A stretch of 5,333 nt of DNA, from assembly GCA_002341185.1 (NCBI GenBank), contig DDNP01000012.1, positions 667 to 5,999 on the forward strand, given 5' to 3'. Shown in pieces: positions 1-5,333 of this stretch. The notes below the pieces were generated by a model. That model did not search any database and was not told where the DNA came from. It saw only the letters and a list, made by a program, of their open reading frames with translations. The position numbers and the translations under genes were made by a program. Source of the stretch: Candidatus Neomicrothrix sp. UBA2517. Lineage in GTDB: Bacteria > Actinomycetota > Acidimicrobiia > Acidimicrobiales > UBA8592. Positions within the stretch are counted from its first letter, which is position 1, and every line of letters begins with the position of its first letter.

Positions 1-32
1 TGATCTTATCCTTTTGCTCTAACCAATACTAT

Positions 33-776
33 TTAAGCCGCCGTGAGTCCTCCGTCAACAGAGAGAATTGAACCGGTGCAACGAGATGCCTCATCAGAAG
101 CCATCCAACAAATAGCATTTGCAGCAGTTTCTGGTTCTGCCATTCCACGAAACCCGGTATATGGCTGCATTAAAGAATAATCTATTCCTTCAGGAACATG
201 GTAATTCTCTGTCATCCCTGTCTTCATTCCACCTGGAGCAATAGCGTTCACTCGTAAATCAGTCTTGATATATTCCATTGCAAGCGCTCGCGTCATGTTA
301 ATGACAGCACCCTTCGCCGCACAGTAAGGCACAGTGTACGCCTGACCCATGAAACCAGCATTCGATGCGACGTTCACAATATTTCCACTTGTTTCTAGGA
401 GATGAGGAATAGCCGCCTGCGTGATCCAAAACATTCCATCTAAATTAACTCCCATAATGAGCCGCCAAGTTGCTTCGTCAACATCAGTCGCATGGTGAGA
501 GCGAACAACACCTGCAACATTTGCGACAATATCTAATTTTCCGAATATATCAACACATTCAGAAACAGCTGCTTGTGCTGACTCTCGGTCACTAATATCG
601 CAGACTGCAGCCTTAAAAGCTTGGCCAAGTTCCTGCGCAACCTTATCTAGCCCTTCGCCATTAATATCTATTCCATATACGTCTGCCCCTTCGGCAACCA
701 TTTGACGCGCTGTTGCCCTCCCAACACCAGACGCAGCTCCGGTCACAAGCGCAACTTTGCCTTCAAATTTCGCCAC
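33..776 (-). CDS. Classical short-chain dehydrogenase/reductase (SDR), probably NAD(H)-dependent
   Basis: This 247-residue protein has the usual length and full motif set of a classical SDR oxidoreductase, which interconverts hydroxyl and keto groups. The cofactor-binding Rossmann motif TGAASGVG lies at residues 12-19. Asp37 at the end of the second strand suggests a preference for NAD(H). Asp60 follows the third strand, and NVAG at 86-89 replaces the common NNAG. The catalytic set is Asn111, Ser138, Tyr151 and Lys155 (YCAAK), with PG at 181-182 and the SVDGG ending typical of FabG-like SDRs. The protein is cytoplasmic, with no signal peptide. The start is GTG, supported by GGAGG four bases upstream; an overlapping ATG at 778-776 is in another frame. 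The gene is divergent from the acyl-CoA ligase across 160 bases, which suggests a related pathway. The substrate is unknown: 3-hydroxyacyl-CoA, steroid, sugar or alcohol are all possible. The family call is firm; fabG is not assigned because this subfamily is broad. Confidence 0.95.
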   Translation of the reverse strand: MAKFEGKVALVTGAASGVGRATARQMVAEGADVYGIDINGEGLDKVAQELGQAFKAAVCDISDRESAQAAVSECVDIFGKLDIVANVAGVVRSHHATDVDEATWRLIMGVNLDGMFWITQAAIPHLLETSGNIVNVASNAGFMGQAYTVPYCAAKGAVINMTRALAMEYIKTDLRVNAIAPGGMKTGMTENYHVPEGIDYSLMQPYTGFRGMAEPETAANAICWMASDEASRCTGSILSVDGGLTAA

Positions 777-780
777 ATTT

Positions 781-785
781 CCTCC
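781..785 (-). promoter_or_regulatory. Ribosome binding site of the minus-strand SDR
   Basis: The minus strand reads GGAGG here, followed by AAAT and then the GTG start at 776. The four-base spacing is short but acceptable, and the near-perfect Shine-Dalgarno match supports GTG as the start codon. Confidence 0.7.
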
Positions 786-818
786 ATTTACTTAACTACC
801 ACTCTTACTTTAACCCGA

Positions 819-847
819 ATAATCCCCTTAGGAAATATTGTGAACAA
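819..847 (-). promoter_or_regulatory. Candidate sigma70-type promoter of the minus-strand SDR
   Basis: On the minus strand, TTGTTC (847-842) is followed after 17 bases by GATTAT (824-819). These match TTGACA in three and TATAAT in four of six positions. Transcription would start near 812 and give a leader of about 36 bases containing the GGAGG site. Spacing and location are good but the match is weak, so this is a suggestion only. Confidence 0.3.
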
Positions 848-878
848 CGATGAACTTTTCCGATCTCATATATTGTGA
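835..878. repeat. Pair of 9-base direct repeats in the divergent intergenic region
   Basis: ATATTGTGA occurs at 835-843 and again at 870-878, 35 bases apart start to start. Both copies lie between the divergent SDR and the acyl-CoA ligase. The first overlaps the -35 part of the candidate minus-strand promoter; the second overlaps the best -10-like hexamer for the ligase, and its TGAG tail pairs with CTCA at 865-868 as a small inverted repeat. The arrangement could be a regulator binding site controlling both directions, but a chance repeat in AT-rich DNA cannot be excluded. Confidence 0.4.
869..874 (+). promoter_or_regulatory. Possible -10 element for the ligase-SDR operon
   Basis: TATATT matches TATAAT in five of six positions and would place the transcript start near 881, about 56 bases before the ligase GTG. 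No convincing -35 hexamer lies 16-18 bases upstream, so the call rests on this hexamer and its location alone. Confidence 0.22.
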
Positions 879-925
879 GGTTTGCATTGATGCTCGGTTT
901 AAGCGAAGCTACTCATAAGATCAGT

Positions 926-930
926 GAGGA
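926..930 (+). promoter_or_regulatory. Ribosome binding site of the acyl-CoA ligase
   Basis: GAGGA ends six bases before the GTG at 937. It is the feature that selects this GTG as the start, since no ATG lies in a suitable position. Confidence 0.7.
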
Positions 931-936
931 ATTGCA

Positions 937-2490
937 GTGACGATAATCTATAAAAGCCCATTACCCGATATAGAAATTGCAGATGTTTCCATAACAGATT
1001 ATGTGCTTAGGAAAGCTGATGACTTACCTGACAAACCGGCTTTCATTGATGGCGGAGCCGGAAGGGTAATCACTTTTGCACAGTTGAAAGATCAAATTCG
1101 CCGGTTCGCCGGTGGGCTTTCCAACCGTGGTTTTGGAGTTGGGTCAACGCTGGCATTGGTAGCACCAAATATTCCAGAATATGCAGTGGTGTTCCATGGG
1201 TGCGGTGTTGCCGGTGGAACTGTCACTACAGTAAATCCAACTTATGGAGCGGAAGAAATCCGATTTCAATTAATTGATGCGTCGGCTACGGTTCTCGTCA
1301 CGATTGAGGCAGCAATGCCGATAGCCCTTGAAGCAATTGAGGGAACAGACGTGCAAGAAATCATCGTCATAGGTGAACACGAAAATGCCACCTCGTTCTC
1401 GGAAGTTATTCAAGCAGAACCTATTGATCAAGTTGATGTTGATCTTGAGAACCACCATGTTGTTCTCCCTTACTCGTCAGGGACCACAGGTCTGCCAAAA
1501 GGGGTAATGCTTACCCATAGGAATCTTGTCGCTAATCTATGCCAATGCGAATCTGCAATTCCTTATGATCAAGATTCATCAGGGTTAGCTGTTCTCCCTT
1601 TCTTCCATATTTATGGAATGCAGGTTCTGATGAACGGTCTATTGGCCAATGGATGCACTGTAATTTCAATGCCTCGGTTTGATCTCGTCCAAGCACTTGA
1701 ATTGATTCAGGAGCATAAAATCACCCATTTTTTTGCTGTTCCGCCAATGATTTTAGCTCTTGCTAAACAACCCATTATTGATAACTATGATCTGTCATCT
1801 CTTGAAATGGTCATGTCAGGGGCTGCGCCTCTCGGAGCAGAATTATCTGAAGAAGCAGCAACTCGTATTAAATGTGATGTCATTCAAGGTTATGGGATGA
1901 CCGAATTAAGTCCGGTATCTCACATGACTCCACCGGGACAGTACCGACCCGGTTCAGTTGGAGTTACCGTACCCAACTCAGAGTGTCGAATTGTTGATCC
2001 TGAAACAGGAGAAGACAAAGGTTTTGATGAGGAGGGAGAGCTTTGGGTAAGAGGGCCAATGGTGATGGCAGGTTATTTAAACAACCCTGAGGCGACTGAA
2101 GAGACTATCGATCGCGACGGGTGGCTTCACACTGGCGATGTTGCAGTTATAGACGAATTTGAACATATCTATATTGTTGATCGAGTGAAAGAACTTATTA
2201 AGTACAAGGGGTTTCAGGTTCCGCCTGCAGAATTAGAGGCACTTATTATCTCCCATCCCGCTGTCGCAGACGTGGCCGTTATCGGAATTCCCGATGATGA
2301 GGCCGGAGAACTCCCTAAGGCTTTCGTGACGCTTAAACCTGAAATGGAAGTTACAGGACCAGAGATCCAAGAATTTGTTGCAGCTAAAGTAGCGACATAT
2401 AAGCAAATACAAATGGTTGAATTCATTGATGAGATCCCAAAATCTGCAAGTGGGAAAATACTTCGCCGATTCCTTAGAGACCGAACCTAA
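937..2490 (+). CDS. Acyl-CoA synthetase / 4-coumarate-CoA ligase-like AMP-forming ligase
   Basis: This 517-residue protein is a complete member of the ANL adenylate-forming superfamily. It would activate a carboxylic acid with ATP to an acyl-adenylate and then form the CoA thioester, in the cytoplasm. The phosphate-binding loop SSGTTGLPKGV is at residues 180-190. Further family motifs are PFFHIYGM (221-228), SGAAPLG (294-300), QGYGMTE (317-323), GELWVRG (367-373, the 4CL box II position) and GWLHTGD (395-401). The hinge region around VDRVKELIKYKGFQVPP is at 414-430. The C-terminal domain carries the catalytic lysine Lys507 in PKSASGKILRR. Length and layout match 4CL-like ligases, so the enzyme should be active. 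The substrate (aryl, medium-chain or long-chain acid) cannot be read from the motifs. The start is GTG with GAGGA upstream. The stop is two bases before the next SDR gene, indicating cotranscription and probable translational coupling. Confidence 0.96.
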   Translation: MTIIYKSPLPDIEIADVSITDYVLRKADDLPDKPAFIDGGAGRVITFAQLKDQIRRFAGGLSNRGFGVGSTLALVAPNIPEYAVVFHGCGVAGGTVTTVNPTYGAEEIRFQLIDASATVLVTIEAAMPIALEAIEGTDVQEIIVIGEHENATSFSEVIQAEPIDQVDVDLENHHVVLPYSSGTTGLPKGVMLTHRNLVANLCQCESAIPYDQDSSGLAVLPFFHIYGMQVLMNGLLANGCTVISMPRFDLVQALELIQEHKITHFFAVPPMILALAKQPIIDNYDLSSLEMVMSGAAPLGAELSEEAATRIKCDVIQGYGMTELSPVSHMTPPGQYRPGSVGVTVPNSECRIVDPETGEDKGFDEEGELWVRGPMVMAGYLNNPEATEETIDRDGWLHTGDVAVIDEFEHIYIVDRVKELIKYKGFQVPPAELEALIISHPAVADVAVIGIPDDEAGELPKAFVTLKPEMEVTGPEIQEFVAAKVATYKQIQMVEFIDEIPKSASGKILRRFLRDRT

Positions 2491-2492
2491 CC

Positions 2493-3359
2493 GTGGGCAA
2501 GACATGCATCGTTACCGGTGCTAATTCTGGGATTGGACGCTCAACGGCAATCATTCTCGCCAAATCAGGGTACGAAGTATTCGCCACCATGCGTTTCTTA
2601 GATAGAGGCACAAAACTGAGAGAAATTGCACAGGATATGAATCTCCGCATGCATGAGATTGAGCTGGATGTCTCAGACACTAATTCCGTAAATCAGGGAA
2701 TTAACGAAATCCTGAGCCAGACTGACACAATTGATATTCTTATTAACAATGCTGGTGTTGGCGCAAACGCAGTAATTGAGGATATTGATATCGAGTCAGA
2801 CAAAGCCGTCTTTGAGACAAACTTTTGGGGCGCAATTCGATGTATTCAAGCAGTTCTGCCAACCATGCGTGAGCAAAAATCTGGTCATATAGTCCAAATT
2901 TCTTCAATAGCTGGCCGAGTAGGCTTGCCAGCTCAACCTATCTACTCTGCTTCTAAATGGGCGCTTGAAGGCCTAAGCGAAAATCTCGCACACGATTTGT
3001 CTCCATTTGGAATTAGAGTCTCATTGATTGAACCTGGAGTTACCAGGACTGCAATCCTTGGGAAAAATAATACTGTCCCCGAAAACCCTGACTACGAAAG
3101 TACCTACGCACGGATGCTAGATATGTATATGGAAGGTATTGAAGCTAACGTTCGGCCCGAGGAAGTGTCTAAAACGATTCTTGATTGCATTGAATCAACT
3201 AGCCAACAGATGCGGTGGCCCGTTGCTTGGGGAGCTGAGTCAATGATCAATGCCCGACAAGATGGCTCAATTTCAGATCAAGAATGGGCCCAACTCGGGT
3301 CTCTGGTAGATGACCAGCAAGAATGGATGGCATCTTTTAAAAGAGCGTTCAATCTATAG
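2493..3359 (+). CDS. Classical SDR oxidoreductase with extended C-terminus, probably NADP(H)-dependent
   Basis: This 288-residue protein is a classical SDR with TGANSGIG at residues 8-15, Asp59 after the third strand, NNAG at 85-88, Asn100, Ser138, and Tyr151/Lys155 in YSASK, followed by PG at 171-172. Arg34 after the second strand (ATMR), with no acidic residue at that position, suggests NADP(H). About 100 residues follow the PG motif, rich in Trp and acidic residues and without the VDGG ending. That resembles the retinol/17-beta-hydroxysteroid dehydrogenase-like branch of SDRs more than FabG. The GTG start is the first possible one, because an in-frame stop lies at 2475-2477 and the Rossmann motif begins at residue 8. 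No strong ribosome site is visible (TAGAGA at 2475-2480 is weak and far), so translation likely depends on coupling to the ligase two bases upstream. It probably acts on the product or precursor of the ligase reaction; the substrate is unknown. Confidence 0.94.
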   Translation: MGKTCIVTGANSGIGRSTAIILAKSGYEVFATMRFLDRGTKLREIAQDMNLRMHEIELDVSDTNSVNQGINEILSQTDTIDILINNAGVGANAVIEDIDIESDKAVFETNFWGAIRCIQAVLPTMREQKSGHIVQISSIAGRVGLPAQPIYSASKWALEGLSENLAHDLSPFGIRVSLIEPGVTRTAILGKNNTVPENPDYESTYARMLDMYMEGIEANVRPEEVSKTILDCIESTSQQMRWPVAWGAESMINARQDGSISDQEWAQLGSLVDDQQEWMASFKRAFNL

Positions 3360-3377
3360 ATCAATTTCAACTTATCT

Positions 3378-3411
3378 CTGACAACTACCTATCCCCAGCA
3401 AGTAGTAATAT
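3378..3411 (+). promoter_or_regulatory. Candidate promoter of the lipoprotein gene
   Basis: CTGACA (3378-3383) matches TTGACA in five of six positions. Downstream are the overlapping -10-like hexamers TAGTAA (3403-3408, spacer 19) and TAATAT (3406-3411, spacer 22). The spacing is longer than optimal. The 70-base gap after the SDR stop contains nothing else recognisable and no clear terminator, so read-through from the ligase operon is also possible. Confidence 0.28.
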
Positions 3412-3420
3412 GTAACATAA

Positions 3421-3426
3421 GAGGTG
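3421..3426 (+). promoter_or_regulatory. Ribosome binding site deciding the lipoprotein start
   Basis: GAGGTG lies three bases before ATG at 3430, with the GAGG core five bases away. The GTG at 3424 is in the same frame but forms part of this Shine-Dalgarno sequence, so ATG 3430 is the more likely start and the protein would be 367 rather than 369 residues. Confidence 0.6.
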
Positions 3427-3429
3427 ACC

Positions 3430-4533
3430 ATGAAATCCCGATTCCAATCAATCACGTTATGTATGGCCGTCGTGGCTATTATCCCAATTTCGTCAGCGTG
3501 CGGTGGGAGTTCAAATTCTGATATTGAAACCAATCTACGAGCCCAACTTTCAGAAACTCAATCGCAACTAGAGCAAGCTCAAGATCTAATAACAAGGCTT
3601 CAAGATCAAATTGGAGTACTTGAAATCCCCATTGAGACTGAGGTGACTGAGACCGAAACTGAAGAACTAGATACAACCGAAGAAAATATAGAGGATGCGC
3701 CCGAGGTAAGCGAAGCAGAGACTCAAGCGATACTTACTGCCGAGTACCAGTGGCTAGTCCAGAGTGATAACACCATTAAGTTACAAGAACTTCTCGGCAT
3801 TGAAGCTGATGGATGGTACGGAAATGGAACGCGAACGTCACATATTGCAGCATTGGAGAATTTGAATCTTCCTATAAGCGGGGTCCCTGATGTTCCATGC
3901 GCTGCCCAAGCTGACATCACTGAAGAAGTCGGAGAAATCGAATCTGAAACTAGCAGCATTGAAGTTGACCTAGATGGTGACGGATCCAGCGACGAAGCAA
4001 AAATCGTAACAATAAGTGATCGTAAATACGTGATTGCAGAAACCAGTTATAGTAGTTCCTCAATCTGGAAAGAATTCGGGGAATGGGAGCCCTATAGCGC
4101 TTCTGAAGTTGCAGTAACAGCTGAATTTGGCACGGACGTCAATGAAGATGGCAACAGCGAATTATGGGTCAAGGTTAATCCACTGACAGGGCCTGCCGGC
4201 GGCGCAAAAGAACATTACGTGTATGTCTTCGACTCCTGTGAACTTCAAGTAGTTAAGGATGCAGAAGCTGCTCCTTATGCTTTCCTTCGTGGAAATACTG
4301 TCTCGGGAGAGACCTTTTACATTGACTGCGTTACCGATGATGATAAATCGCTTCTGGTTTATCATGAGGATTATCGAATAGGTGAGCCTGGCGATTTTGT
4401 ATGGGCATATGTACCTACGGCCCTGCATTTGGTAGGAACGACTTTCGAGGAAGTAGTTTCTTCATCTTTTGAAGATGAGATTTCTCCAGCTCCAGATCCT
4501 TTGCCAACAGATAACTGCCCCAAATATTCATAG
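3430..4533 (+). CDS. Secreted lipoprotein with coiled coil, peptidoglycan-binding-like segment and calcium-loop-like motifs
   Basis: This 367-residue protein is not one I recognise as a named family. It begins with a lipoprotein signal peptide: Lys2/Arg4, a hydrophobic stretch at about 8-20, then SSAC with Cys24 as the predicted lipidated residue, followed by GGSS. Residues 30-63 form a Gln/Leu-rich likely coiled coil. Residues 64-98 are a Glu/Thr-rich acidic linker. Residues 113-153 resemble a PG_binding_1 repeat (KLQELLG, then ADGWYGNGT, then SGVPDVP), a fold that binds cell wall peptides. Two loops follow the DxDxDG pattern of calcium sites: Asp180-Asp188 and Asp236-Glu244. Cys157, Cys270, Cys300 and Cys363 could form disulphides outside the cell. 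Together this suggests a membrane-anchored, wall-associated surface protein. No catalytic motif is visible. It sits between an SDR and rmuC, with its own possible promoter. The gene and the lipoprotein export are well supported; the domain calls are by eye and moderate. Confidence 0.88.
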   Translation: MKSRFQSITLCMAVVAIIPISSACGGSSNSDIETNLRAQLSETQSQLEQAQDLITRLQDQIGVLEIPIETEVTETETEELDTTEENIEDAPEVSEAETQAILTAEYQWLVQSDNTIKLQELLGIEADGWYGNGTRTSHIAALENLNLPISGVPDVPCAAQADITEEVGEIESETSSIEVDLDGDGSSDEAKIVTISDRKYVIAETSYSSSSIWKEFGEWEPYSASEVAVTAEFGTDVNEDGNSELWVKVNPLTGPAGGAKEHYVYVFDSCELQVVKDAEAAPYAFLRGNTVSGETFYIDCVTDDDKSLLVYHEDYRIGEPGDFVWAYVPTALHLVGTTFEEVVSSSFEDEISPAPDPLPTDNCPKYS

Positions 4534-4595
4534 AGTCAAGAAACGACACGCTCTCGCCCGGTATGGGACCTCATAAATTTCATTTTGTCCTACAC

Positions 4596-4611
4596 AGGTG
4601 ACACAATGTAA
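4596..4611 (+). promoter_or_regulatory. Shine-Dalgarno plus start-stop (ATG-TAA) element ahead of rmuC
   Basis: AGGTGA (4596-4601) lies four bases before ATG at 4606, which is followed directly by TAA (4609-4611). The rmuC ATG comes two bases later, at 4614. The ribosome site is therefore better placed for the start-stop pair than for rmuC, where its spacing is 12 bases. A terminating ribosome could reinitiate at rmuC, or the ribosome site may simply serve rmuC at long spacing, or initiate at the in-frame ATT at 4611. The rest of the 80-base gap holds no convincing promoter or terminator. Confidence 0.35.
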
Positions 4612-4613
4612 TT

Positions 4614-5333
4614 ATGGGAATAATTATTGGTCTTCTTATAGGGCTCGCAGTCGGTGGTTTAGTATTAATTTTAAATAAATCAAAGACTGAAAGTAGCCAA
4701 CCTAGTTCTTCAGGTTTGAATGAAGCTGAATTACTCGTTTTGAAATCAGTCATACGAGATGAAGTAACGCAGGCTACGCAATCAGCAATGCAGGTAACGT
4801 CTGACGGCACCGAAAAGTTCTTCACAGCACAAGCTGCAACACTGGAAGAAAAGACCAAAAGCCTCCTTACCCCGGCTGAAACTATTTTGAAAGCTCTTGA
4901 TGACCGAGTTGAGAAATTAACGACTTCTTATGACACTCATCAAGGAAAAGTTTCGAGGTTAACTGAAGAAATGATGGGAATGAATACTGCAGCAAACAAG
5001 ATGGTCCAAGCAATGCACTCTCCAGTTTCACGAGGGAAATGGGGAGAAAATTCCTTAAGGAACATTATTGAAACAGCTGGAATGCTTCCGTATTCTGATT
5101 TCACTGAACAAACAACTGGTGAGGTAGAAGGTAGAGTTCTTCGCCCAGATGTAGTAATAAACCTGCCAAACCAGGGATCCCTTGCTGTCGATGCTAAAGC
5201 ACCCGAATTCGCAGAGGCATATGAAAAGATGATTGCATCAGAATCTATTGAAGAACAACAAAAACTTTTATCTGATCATGTCAAATCCATGCGGGCGCAT
5301 GTCAAAACCCTTCAACGTAAGGAATATTGGAAC
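4614..5333 (+). CDS. rmuC: DNA recombination protein RmuC, N-terminal 240 residues (cut by the window end)
   Basis: The frame stays open from ATG 4614 to the last base. It begins with a hydrophobic membrane segment (residues 2-20), continues as a long, mostly helical likely coiled coil (about 36-135), and then enters the conserved RmuC core. That core shows RGKWGE (140-145), ETAGMLPYSDF (153-163), RPDVVINLP (177-185), VDAK (192-195) and the helical region ending KEYW (236-239). Asp179, Asp193 and Lys195 fit the D...DxK active site of the PD-(D/E)XK nuclease fold assigned to this family. RmuC in Escherichia coli limits inversions at short inverted repeats; the exact reaction is not settled. 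An in-frame stop at 4599-4601 rules out an upstream ATG. Family members usually run to about 350-500 residues, so the C-terminal part lies outside the window. It is on the same strand as the lipoprotein gene, 80 bases downstream, with no visible functional link. Confidence 0.93.
   Translation, partial: MGIIIGLLIGLAVGGLVLILNKSKTESSQPSSSGLNEAELLVLKSVIRDEVTQATQSAMQVTSDGTEKFFTAQAATLEEKTKSLLTPAETILKALDDRVEKLTTSYDTHQGKVSRLTEEMMGMNTAANKMVQAMHSPVSRGKWGENSLRNIIETAGMLPYSDFTEQTTGEVEGRVLRPDVVINLPNQGSLAVDAKAPEFAEAYEKMIASESIEEQQKLLSDHVKSMRAHVKTLQRKEYWN

Noticed and set aside
1..32. Terminator downstream of the minus-strand SDR
   Set aside because: The 32 bases before the window edge show no inverted repeat or U-tract; any terminator would lie outside the window.
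33..3359. A biosynthetic cluster or defence system made of the SDR and ligase genes
   Set aside because: There is no carrier protein, condensation, ketosynthase, nuclease or toxin partner; all three enzymes are common metabolic families. RmuC is a widespread housekeeping nuclease-fold protein and does not by itself indicate a defence locus.
3352..3361. Perfect 10-base palindrome ATCTATAGAT across the stop codon of the second SDR
   Set aside because: It is short and AT-rich, has no loop or U-tract, and is partly constrained by coding sequence, so it is neither a terminator nor a supported operator.
4557..4570. Possible hairpins CCC-GGTAT-GGG or GGT-ATGGG-ACC after the lipoprotein gene, considered as a terminator
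   Set aside because: Each stem is only three base pairs, the two exclude one another, and no U-run follows directly.
4585..4612. TTGTCC, 16 bases, TGTAAT as a promoter for rmuC
   Set aside because: The transcript would begin near 4619, downstream of the only good rmuC start, so it cannot serve the full-length gene. An upstream TAAATT at 4574-4579 has no -35 partner.
4580..4858. 92-codon open frame on the minus strand opposite the start of rmuC
   Set aside because: It is antisense to a well supported gene, its translation has no recognisable motif, and such antisense frames occur by chance. The other minus-strand frames opposite the ligase (1270-1458, 2214-2505), the second SDR (2474-2680) and the lipoprotein (3479-3676, 3723-3959, 4162-4428) were rejected for the same reason.

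Overview
The window reads as an ordinary chromosomal stretch of a free-living bacterium with moderate GC content. It has tightly packed genes, Shine-Dalgarno sites of the GGAGG/GAGGA/GAGGTG type, and GTG starts on three of the five genes. The lipobox region of the lipoprotein (SSAC followed by GGSS) and the frequent GTG starts are compatible with an actinobacterium, for example a moderate-GC aquatic Acidimicrobiia-like lineage. This is an inference from style only; no ribosomal or phylogenetic marker is present to settle it.

Layout. Positions 33-776 (minus strand) hold a classical short-chain dehydrogenase/reductase (SDR) predicted to use NAD(H). A 160-base divergent intergenic region follows, with a 9-base direct repeat and weak promoter-like elements. 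Positions 937-2490 (plus) encode a full-length 4-coumarate-CoA-ligase-like acyl-CoA synthetase. Two bases later, 2493-3359 (plus) encodes a second classical SDR, predicted to prefer NADP(H). After a 70-base gap, 3430-4533 (plus) encodes a secreted lipoprotein with a coiled coil, an acidic Thr/Glu linker, a peptidoglycan-binding-like segment and two calcium-loop-like motifs. After an 80-base gap, 4614 to the window end (plus) holds the N-terminal part of RmuC, a membrane-anchored coiled-coil protein with a PD-(D/E)XK nuclease-like core, cut off by the window edge.

How they may work together. The ligase and the downstream SDR almost certainly form one transcription unit. With the divergent SDR they look like a small lipid or organic-acid catabolic module: activation of a carboxylate to its CoA thioester plus oxidation or reduction of hydroxyl/keto groups. 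The substrate cannot be read from the sequence. The lipoprotein and rmuC have no evident functional tie to this module.

I found no mobile element, CRISPR array, tRNA, rRNA or convincing terminator, and no evidence of a new defence or biosynthetic system. The points most worth a second look are the lipoprotein architecture, a start-stop (ATG-TAA) element just ahead of rmuC, and the repeat in the divergent control region.
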